This document shows positions 55,401 through 64,000 of a stretch of DNA of 64,000 nt, in pieces. A program made the translations under genes and the position numbers. The stretch lies in assembly GCA_964030785.1 (NCBI GenBank), contig OZ034969.1, positions 30,785,001 to 30,849,000 on the forward strand, read 5' to 3'. The notes below the pieces were generated by a model. It was not told the origin of the DNA, did no database searches, and worked only from the letters and a program-made list of their open reading frames with translations. This DNA is from Siderastrea siderea. Taxonomy: Eukaryota > Cnidaria > Anthozoa > Scleractinia > Rhizangiidae. Every line of letters begins with the position of its first letter. Position 1 is the first letter of the stretch.

Positions 55401-58400
55401 TCATTCTGTACATTTACATGAGCACAATTCCGTACAAGTCAGGCTCGCTCGGTGGCAGCTACACCTCGAGGAGCATTTTAGTTGGCATGCACATTTAATA
55501 AGCTGCTTGCAGGCTTTGGCCGCCTCTGGAACTGTCGCCCACACTGGCTCCCAGCTCTCCTCGTTCCATTTCCATCCCCAGGCTGCTGGTGAAGGAATGT
55601 TAGGTTGGGTCTCTGCACACGTTGCCTAAATCCCGGCCTGGTATGCAGCTCTTTGAACATGCAATAACAAAGCATTCTGCAAGGCAAATGTATTCTTGTT
55701 AAGAAAAAAGTCTTTTAAAATGCACTCGGAAACCAGCGATATCCCACTACAGTACTTACTTGTGTAGGGGGGATTTTTTCAATAGTCCTTCCCTTCTTGG
55801 AGAACAGTTCCCTCCGAGCGGCATTTACAGAATGGAAAGTACTTCTCTTGTCGTACATCAGCACTGTAAGTCTCTCTAGCGTCTTGAAATGTGGCGAAGA
55901 ATAGTTTACTGCAACAAACGGGTTTTGTTGCATGTGAAGAAACGCTTCAGTGGCCTCAGGGAAGGATCGTCATGTTTGTAAAGCAGATTTCTTGCCCTTT
56001 CCACAAAATGACGAAGTTGTATCACAGCCCGAAAAGGCGTGGAAAGCAGGAAAGGACTCTGATTGATCTTTGCCTAATTTCCCGCAGACGGAATTGACAT
56101 GGATGTATTGAAAATGCTTGCCAACTCCAAAGGCCACCCATATGTCAACTAGGGGATATTTCGCTTGCACATCAAAGAATTTACCGATCAGTAAAACAAC
56201 AACATCTGTGTCAACTGTTCGAATTTCAACTCTGCTCTGCCCGTTTTCAAGAGCATGAAGCAAATGAACTATAACTCTAGTGTCCGCCTCTTCATGAGTG
56301 CAGTCAAACATTGGCTTGCCACCACCCTTGGCAATTACCAAACTACCTTTTGTGATATAGATTTCCCTCGAGCAATCCCACTGAACATGATCCACTTCTT
56401 CGGAAAGATAGTTAAACAACTCATCTTTGTTCGTGGAATCTCTAAGAAAGGCATTCCAATTCTTTGGCACTCTAGCCTGGGGACCAACTTTCACCCGAAC
56501 ACCGGGCCCACGCTTCTCCCTTGTGCAGTTCTTCAGGCTATCTGTCAGAGATCGATCCCATACCACATCCACTCGTTTGACAGTTGAGAGTTCCCTCTCC
56601 AGAAATGGTAAAAAGATTTGGTGTGAATATTCTGAAAACAGCAGTGTTGCATTCTTTGGGCTAAGAAAATGAATCAGCGCGCCACCATCAAAGATTTTAC
56701 ACTCAAACCTGCAATCATCTGGTTTTGTCCCTGTATCTTGCAACATCTTAAGCAAGTCCGACTTATCACCCAAACGAAGCTTGCCAAAATTGGATATTGA
56801 AGGGGGATAGGCATGGTTCTCGTGGGCGAAGAATTCGTCAAGGTCTCCTTCACGCTGCTGGGTACTGATATACAAGCGACTGAACAGTCCGACGTCATTC
56901 TGAATTGCTTTGATTTTATTTGTTGACGAACGAACTTTGTGCTTCGTTGTGCTAAATAATGGCAATGAATTTCTTTTAATGGCGGTGCTGATTGGTTTCG
57001 TTCTTTCCTCAAGAACTTCTCTCTTGAACGTTTCAAATTGTCGTTTTCCTACTTCTTCAATGGTGCACACTGATGTCACAACATTCTCTGTTGCACACTC
57101 TCTGGTATTTAGGACAAGGAGTTCTTGGCATTTCTCGTCAAACGGATTGCCGCATCTGTTAATTTGATTAACAAGGTTGTTAACTTGTTGCTGAAACTTC
57201 ACCTGTTGTGACAGACCTTCTTCATGGTGACTAGTATCCTCTCGATTTGGTTGTGGCATGTATTGCTCATCAAACTGTGTGACAAGCCTTGCCATTTCTG
57301 GGCCAGAAATTAGCCATCTGCTCAATGCAGCCGGGTTTTCCGTAAGCCCCACAACTCCTCCGCTACCCTTGACTTTAGCGTTTTCCTGTTCGTGGGCCTG
57401 ATCAATTGGGATTGCTGAAAATCTCGTAGATGTCTTCTGAACGACCCAGAACTTGCTGAAAATGTCCCTCAGTTTGTCAGGCAATGATTGCATATCTCGT
57501 AGATGGACACTAACCCAGCGACTGTAGTTAACGTGATCCAAAGCGAAGAATAAGAACATAAGTTCTTTTAGACACTCTATGTACAGAGTAAAGTCTCGCT
57601 CTCTGTGCGATCGTATAAACGCCAAGACAACTATTTCTGTTCTCAGAATCATGTCCCAGAAGTGGAATGTTGGGCATGCTTCCATCATTTCTTGTCGCCA
57701 TTTTTCCAAATCATGCTCTCTGCTTTTCACAAAAGCCTCTTGTTGTAGCTTAGCTAGCGCCAGTGCCGTAACCTGATGCATGTGTCGTGTCCGAGTAATG
57801 TGGGCTGCTCTTAAAAATGAATCGGCTGTACCGGACGTTGCTATTCCCGCTTCAGTCAAGACATCTGTCCAGCCTGAACCACGTAGGAGATCTCCAAGTG
57901 CATTCCATAGGGCTTTCTCGATATGGAGCCCTCCGAACATTATAAGGAATTTGTCTTCTCCATACAACTGCGGCATGCTCCACTGAATTTTTTTGGAGAT
58001 CGCAAAGATAGGACAGTCACAAGCAAGAACTGGAACTTGTCCAGCATTCAAGAACCTGGTAACGTTTCTAACGATATCCAGCCCGTGTTTAACCATTGCA
58101 GGCGAGTCTGCTTTCTCAAGGAAGATGGGAAGCATTGCAATAATTGAGGGTAGATGCTCAACGGGGGGCTGAAGAGAAGCGTGGTAGGCGGCCCACGAAA
58201 TTGGCTGACCCTTGCGAAGTGTTTCCAATCTGAGGAGCTCGACACTTTGCTTTATCCAGCCTTTTTCTGTGTCAATAGCTTGCTTAATCGCCATCCCTCC
58301 ACTGTACTCAGTTGTATTCGATACAGATGGCACAGTTGTTGTGTCCGTGACATGTATGGGTGGCACATTTGCGAAAGCTTCTGGAAGACTCGGTTTCTCT

Positions 58401-59947
58401 TTAGAGTTTGCAGTTTGTAAAAAAGATGCTTCTCTGCAGGTACCTTCATTCTCTTGTGTCGGAAATTGCATGATGCTAATTCCAGTCCCATGCAAGGAAC
58501 CCTCTGCTGTTGTAGATGAAGGGTTGTGATCGATGTTATCCAGTGCTCCAACAGTAAAAATTCCTTTTCGCAAGTTTAACGGGCAAACAACGCTGTCTTC
58601 CTTGAACTGTTGACATACTGAGAGCGCAAGGTTATTTTCAATCTGACAAATTCTGTCGTAGGATACACTGATACCCAATTTTGCCATCTGGTCGACAAGC
58701 CCTTTACTTCGTGTCTTACTATGAATGTTCAGTCCAATGTACACAGGAAGGGGAGGTTCTTGTTCAGGAGAATGTCTGTTTTGAGTAGAAGAATGTTTTC
58801 CTCGTTTCTTGCTGTTGAACAAAAGAAGCTGGGAGATAGTGAGACAGGCTTGAGAGTCTTTCGCCTCATCTTCAATGTTTAGCCCATATAGAATCATGGA
58901 AATGAGCTCGTTTGTGATGGGTGTGATGCTACATTGACAATCATGCGAGAAAGCTCCAGAAAACGAAGTATTCACAGAAAGAATTTCATTCCGGCAAATC
59001 TTTGCAACCTTAGCCAGTAGAAGCACCTCATCGTCATAGTTAAGATTAAGGTACATATCTTTAATCATCTGTTGCATGCCTTCAGGAAATACTAAAACAA
59101 TATTTTTTCCATCAAATTGCTCCTGTAGTCCCATACCAGAAAAGTGATCGAGCAGCTTCTCCTTTAGACGAGTTTTGTTGACGGAAATGTCTTCTCCGAG
59201 TTCCTTAAGACGCTTTTGGTACAAGGTATGCAGTTCGGATAACTGAAAGATGGAAATTCCTGCATTAAGCGATTCTTCAAAGTATGATTCAAGTTCAGCA
59301 AATGCTCTAGCTTTGTTTCTTTCTCTTAAGATATTTAGCCGGGTTTCATGCTGTCTAACATATGAGCGATATTTGTTTCTATAGGCAGTTAGGCACTGGA
59401 GATGATATTTAGCTCCGATAGCTACTAAGTCGCCACCACTGATTTTAGCCACCATTACGGTGTCTTCCATTTCCTGAGCCATATTTCTGAGGGACGTATC
59501 CGATGAAAATGTGCTATATTCATGAAGCTTTCCTGAATTTTGGTCGCAGAAAATACAGTTACTGCTGTCGCGACGGGAACTTTCAAGGCACTTTCGTTTT
59601 GATCTTCGTATTTCACCATCTGTGCTTTCGTTGCCATTTGTCTCTTCTGCCTCTAATTTGCGCTTCCTGGTTTGCTCTCTTTCAAGTTTCGAGTTGTTAA
59701 ATTTTTGATGACAAGAGCGATGCCATAATGCTTTGTTTCTCAAGAAGGCCTCTGCGGATCTCTCAGACACATCTGCTAATGCGATACCAGACTTTACAGG
59801 AATTGCATTTAATTTTTCGAATTCTGACAAATTTTCAATAAAATCGCTGTATACACAAAGAGGATCACGCCTGTTTGCAGAATGCTGTGGGCTTGAAAGT
59901 GGCTCTGATGATTTTTCTTGGCATATAGCACATAAAGTCCAGTCCAT
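55401..59947 (-). mobile_element. Academ-like DNA transposon gene: transposase plus FEN1/XPG-like nuclease, two nonsense mutations
   Basis: Two exons: 55760-59947 (1,396 codons) and 55401-55676 (92 codons), joined in phase 0 (donor GTAAGT, acceptor CTTGCAG). I take ATG at 59947 (MDWTLCAICQEK); the open frame upstream is hydrophobic AT-rich flank. N terminus: two Cys/His clusters (CAIC...HRSCH, residues 6-80; CIFC...YHLQC, 131-185). Centre: a likely transposase core with VGALDNIDHN (Asp470), LACDCPIF (Asp644) and FGGLHIEKAL. Residues ~1085-1325 carry the FEN1/XPG nuclease motif series: FDGGALIHF, VDVVWDRS, HEEADTR, VDTDVVVLL and SGCDTTSSFCGKGKKSA (compare GCDY..GIG in FEN1). Exon 2 ends in a CXC-like cysteine-rich tail. 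An XPG-type nuclease with a cysteine-rich C terminus points to the XPG-bearing lineage of Academ. Stops TGA at 55970-55972 and TAG in exon 2 interrupt otherwise open sequence, so this copy is dead but young. Terminal repeats were not found. Confidence 0.75.
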
Positions 59948-61200
59948 AGTCACATATTGTTCTAAGAAATACAAACCTACCATGTAACAAACTGTAATTT
60001 GTATCATGAACTCTAGAAACCAAAACAAAATATATAAAAAAGATAATTGCAGTGGAAAAAAAAAGTTCTTCAGAAACATTTTCTTTGCAAACCTCCTCGA
60101 GAAGTATATTATCAAGAATCTTTATAATGCGTGTTCTGTTTCTTTATTCGTGCAGCAAGAGTGGTCAATTTCATTTTGCCACGTGGAACTACTGACCGCA
60201 TGTAATGCGAATTATAAACAAAACCGAGCTAACTCTTCGCAAATAAAGCTCACCAGAATTGAATCTCAGCCGTTTAATTTGGTAATCAATCAGAAAACAA
60301 GAGTACAAGGCAAGTATACGGCGATTTTGCAATGCTAAAGTTGAAGAGTGTGCGTTTGTATCCTTGAAACCAGTTTCTTGTATTTGGACAAGATATGAAA
60401 ATGAGGAAATAATATTAAGCAATGCGGTAGCGCCTCCTTTCGTTAGGAAATTGAGTGACAGACTTATTTTTAAAAGAATATTCCGTATTGTATATTTTTT
60501 GTTCGAAGGAAGTATGAAATACGGTGCAACTTACCCTGCTGCGGCAATCCAGTCACACACGAGTTTCCCGCTGAAATTTTCCAGGCGAGTAGTTTGCTTT
60601 AACCTCCGCTGGTGTTATGCAGGCGCGTGCTATTATCTCAGCTTCTAAGCGAGCTAAAACTATCTCACAAAAAAAATTGTCTATAATATTACAGCAATGT
60701 TATCTGATTTTTTAGAGAGTTTATCCATTGAAGGAAAAGTGATGCAGTCGGATAATTAACAAATTTTAGAATCATGCCCTTTGCGCGATTCGGCAAAAAA
60801 AACAACAAATATATTTACAATGTATGAAAAGGCCCGTGTATTAATTGATACTATTGTATTAAAAAGTATTGCCAGAACGTTTTGCACTTTTCTGTCCGAT
60901 TAAGTGCGAGAAAGCCCTTACCCGAATGTTGTTCATTAGTATATAACACACAAAATCAGAAACAGCCAAACACAAGAGTGACGTAACAAATGACGTCATT
61001 TCACCTTTAAGTGCAAATATTTTTTTTGGAGCATTGGATTTTCTTAAAGCCCATGCTTCAAAGACTAAGTGTGCCAAGTTTGGTGCTTTTGTCCGGTCTG
61101 TAACGATTTTCGCAAAATATAGCACTAACCCACTAGACTAGTATGCCAGTGCGGTTAGAGTTTTTTCTTCAGTTTTCTTTTTCAAATATAGTGTTCATGT
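59948..61200. other. 5' flank of the large transposon gene
   Basis: It should hold its promoter and possibly its right terminal repeat, neither of which is recognisable. No other gene found. Ends at an assembly gap. Confidence 0.4.
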
Positions 61201-61400
61201 NNNNNNNNNNNNNNNNNNNNNNNNNNNNNNNNNNNNNNNNNNNNNNNNNNNNNNNNNNNNNNNNNNNNNNNNNNNNNNNNNNNNNNNNNNNNNNNNNNNN
61301 NNNNNNNNNNNNNNNNNNNNNNNNNNNNNNNNNNNNNNNNNNNNNNNNNNNNNNNNNNNNNNNNNNNNNNNNNNNNNNNNNNNNNNNNNNNNNNNNNNNN
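61201..61400. other. Assembly gap (200 N)
   Basis: A run of 200 N of conventional length; true size unknown. Confidence 0.98.
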
Positions 61401-61739
61401 TTTTATTACATAATTTTATACATGTAGTGTCCTTTGTTCAAGAAACTCTAGAAAAGCGTTTAAGTTCTTGTCAAAACATCTGGATTTGCTATTGTATGGA
61501 AATCAATATCGTAATCTATGTTTCGTACACAAAACAACGTATTTGTGGTCGATGAGGAGTTCTGGGGGTGGGGAATTGTCTCTTTCCTCATGCCCAGGGG
61601 TGGGGAATAGGCCGCCAAGTGAGAACAAAATTGCAAATTCCCAGGGGTATGGCCGGGGGGGAGGGGAGCATGGTAACAGGTAGAATTGAACCACACATTA
61701 TCTCTATAACAAGAGTTGAAATGTTTATCATAATTTTAC

Positions 61740-62135
61740 TGTAACCACATATAAGAACCTGCTTGATCTTGCTTGGCTAAACAGGTTCTTATATTTTTGG
61801 GTATTAAAATGGCAAATTTCTGCCAGCAGGTTCTTAAACCACTAGGTTCCATTCTCGTCCCCAGAGCCCACGATCCTTTTGGTCTGCGCCAGGGATTGAG
61901 ACCTCTGGCAGGGACCGAAGCAGAAAGTGTGCGAATCACGGACTTCCGGCTTTTGTGCGCAGGCTCAGAAATTTGAAACAGTAACGGTTACTATCGGTTA
62001 CAAAAATGGGCAGCTACTGTGCTTGCGCATTACCTGGCCCCTGCCAGAGGTCTCGATCCCTGGCGCAGACCAAAAGGATCGTGGGCTCTGGGGACGAGAA
62101 TGATTAGGTTCTTACATGCGGGTTTTTACTGTACC
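61740..62135. mobile_element. Nested foldback repeats (AGGTTCTTA family with inner MITE)
   Basis: The inner element 61850-62101 has ~63 bp arms (CATTCTCGTCCCCAGAGCCC and complement) around a ~125 bp centre. It is flanked by TAGGTTC at the left and right, a probable 7-8 bp target duplication. It lies inside an outer repeat with AGGTTCTTA motifs (61753, 61784, 61828 and 62107). Confidence 0.75.
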
Positions 62136-62218
62136 GTATATCGTACATCGGACAGCACGGATCATTTAGGCTTTGAAGACATTAGCCATATGACGTCATT
62201 GGCTAAAAATCAACTTAT

Positions 62219-62372
62219 TTAACCGGCCATCGCTATGGCGACCGCCGGTTTATAAAATGGACACGGTTTTGTCGTGATAGTCAGTTGGCTTAACATGCGA
62301 ACAAAGTGCTGTAAAGCTTGTGGTACGGGTACTCAAGAGCGGTACTGTCTTACATAAGACGCATGCGCATAC
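62219..62372 (+). repeat. Dispersed ~150 bp repeat, copy 2
   Basis: Same family and orientation as 8801-8953, starting with the AACCGGC...GCCGGTT hairpin and ending GACGCATGCGCAT. Here it is followed by the 62390-62575 motif cluster instead of unique DNA. Confidence 0.8.
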
Positions 62373-62389
62373 AGATAGCCCGAAAATAA

Positions 62390-62575
62390 CGCACGCGCAA
62401 GAACTTCTTTTTGCGTCCGCAAGCCGGGAACTTCTTGCGGCTACTTGCGGACGCTTGCACTTGAATACTGCAAGCCGCAAGAACTTCTTTGCGTTTAGAA
62501 GTTAAAACCGCAAGAACTTCTTTGTTGTCAGATGTCCGGAGCACAAGTAAGCACAAGAACTTCTTTGCGCTAACA
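62390..62575 (+). repeat. Irregular cluster of GCAAGAACTTCTTTGCG motifs
   Basis: GCAAGAACTTCTT(T)GCG or close variants occur at about 62397, 62477, 62511 and 62561, with GGGAACTTCTTGCGG at 62426. Several are near-palindromic. Spacing is irregular (about 30-80 bp), unlike a simple tandem array. Confidence 0.7.
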
Positions 62576-63593
62576 TCTTAAAAACCCGGAACCCGGAGAA
62601 AGTAAAAAAGAGACCACTTTGTAGTGCAACGCACGTTCGAAATCGGCTGCCTTTGTAGCTTGCAATCAGTTGTTTATTTGGTCGCTTGTAAGTTTTTTCT
62701 TCGGTTTGGAATTTTTTATCTGATAAAGAGTTCACTAGGTTCTGAATTTGACGCTGGTCGCCTTCAATGTTATTTTTTAACGGCTAGGGTAAAAAGAAGA
62801 CTCAAACGAAGCACACGTATGTTATTGTTTATTATGTGTCCCGGAGTCCCAGACATGCGGTACACTTAGCGGCGCGAAAGATTTCGCTCGATTTATTTCA
62901 CTTAAATAAGGAACAATGGCAAAGCACAGTCCATCAGTCACATTATTAATGAACCGACATTCACCTGTTCAAAAGTCTTAATTGGAAAAACACATTATGT
63001 TTGTAAAAATAGTTCCATTCATTACGCTGAAGTCGATATCACATTTTAAAACTTCGAAGTAAACCAAAGAAGTCTGAAGGAAACTAAAACTCCGCGATCT
63101 GAAAGAAATTCGACACGTCAATTCTAACCTGAGTAAACACAAATCTGCCGTATGCAAATTTAGTACGATTTGCATGAATGACATTTGTAATGCAATGCAT
63201 GAGCAGTTCTCTAAGCCGTCAAAACAGCAAGCCCCGGGCAGCAAGCTGTGTCGAAAGGCGAATGTGTAGTTGAAATCATATGTCTATGCTATTTCTTCCA
63301 GTATTCCTTTTTTGCTGGGAAATTAAAGTGGTAAAGATGCAGGGATTCTTGACGAGTTCACCCACGAGATGGCATGACTTCCTGCACGTGGAAGTCTTGT
63401 CTTGTCTTGCCTGTCGAAGAAGAGTTCGCGCAGTTTGCCACAATTATAGCTTTTGTTTCTATTTCTTTGATGGAATAAAAAACTGAATTGAGTCAGTTCT
63501 GAGTTGAACCCGTATCACCGTATCAGACACGCTAAAAAAATTGTTCATGTTTTGTCATGTGCCGGAGATCATGTTTACCCGGTCATGTTAAAA
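62576..63593. other. No gene recognised
   Basis: Only short chance ORFs. Nothing with splice or RNA-gene character. Confidence 0.45.
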
Positions 63594-63669
63594 CGCAGAC
63601 TGCAGACTGCAGACTGTGCAGACTGCAGACCATGCAGACTGTGCAGACTACGCAGACTATGCAGACTGG
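63594..63669 (+). repeat. GCAGACT minisatellite
   Basis: About nine copies of TGCAGACT/TGCAGAC in 76 bp, with units of 7-9 bp. Confidence 0.9.
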
Positions 63670-63717
63670 TATTTTTTTTTCTTTAAGTAAACTTTGATTT
63701 GTTGTACTTTTTAGGAC

Positions 63718-64000
63718 TCTTCACTTTTTGTCGTGTTAAGATGACATGGCCAGCTGCTTGGCACCGAGTTCACAAAAAAATGCCCCGTAGTAAGAAATTC
63801 TCGAACAATTTCGACGGAAAGATTCGCACCTTCTGGGGGTATTTCCTCATCATTTGCCAGTTGATTCAAAAAGACATTTTGGTTTTGCAGTTTACGAAGT
63901 TTCCAGGCTTGAGCGTACCATGAACTCGCTATGTTACTATGTGGCGCGTCGATTTGCCAAGCTGCTGGCCATGTCATCTTAACACGACAAAAAGTGAAGA
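63718..64000. mobile_element. Foldback at the window end
   Basis: The arms 63718-63763 and 63955-64000 are inverted copies with about one mismatch (TCTTCACTTTTTGTCGTG and complement). The right arm reaches the last base, so it may continue beyond the window. The left arm stops matching or continues into GGAC just outside. Confidence 0.8.

Noticed and set aside
59948..60115. N-terminal hydrophobic extension of the large transposon protein
   Set aside because: The upstream open frame is AT-rich and unlike the rest; MDWTLCAICQ at 59947 is the natural start.
62390..62575. CRISPR-like array or heat-shock elements
   Set aside because: Spacing is irregular and this is eukaryotic DNA; GAA and TTC are separated by one base, not two, so the heat-shock consensus is not met.

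Overview
This window is animal nuclear DNA, most likely from an anthozoan cnidarian and probably a stony coral. It is AT-rich and intron-dense with GT-AG splicing. It carries bilaterian-type genes (a syntrophin and CTHRC1-like collagen proteins) spread among many foldback repeats, MITEs and transposon relics of the kind common in coral genomes. There are no operons. Two 200-base N runs (20001-20200 and 61201-61400) are assembly gaps. Organism assignment is inference; no species marker is present.

Layout. (1) 1-6184 is bracketed by a ~188 bp inverted repeat. It holds two convergent unfamiliar genes, one with a SANT/Myb-like domain and a break. The right copy of the inverted repeat is interrupted by a 288 bp foldback. 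(2) 6437-7137 is the C-terminal part of a Crypton-type tyrosine recombinase. (3) 8.5-10.3 kb holds a tRNA-derived SINE and dispersed repeats. (4) 10353-21257 is a minus-strand cluster of CTHRC1-like secreted collagen genes: one copy with a frameshift and damaged splice donor, one decayed C-terminal fragment, and one intact three-exon gene of 250 residues with a 5.3 kb first intron. (5) 23702-37384 is an intact five-exon syntrophin gene of 497 residues (PH-PDZ-PH-SU) on the plus strand. Its 9.3 kb first intron contains a 6 kb foldback with 1.5 kb arms, into which a pogo-like element and further foldbacks have inserted. (6) 43212-46416 is a five-exon minus-strand gene of 289 residues joining an N-terminal membrane segment to an ML (MD-2/NPC2/GM2A-like) lipid-binding domain. 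(7) 46.4-55.4 kb is repeat-rich, with TTAA-flanked MITEs and a 56 bp satellite array. (8) 55401-59947 is a large minus-strand transposon gene of about 1,487 codons. It has N-terminal Cys/His motifs, a probable transposase core, a FEN1/XPG-like nuclease and a cysteine-rich CXC-like tail. It is inactivated only by two Trp-to-stop changes and resembles the XPG-bearing lineage of the Academ superfamily. (9) 60-64 kb contains a gap, foldbacks and minisatellites.

The host genes (syntrophin, CTHRC1-like, ML protein) have no evident functional link to one another. The main stories are local duplication and decay in the CTHRC1-like cluster, and layered transposon insertion.
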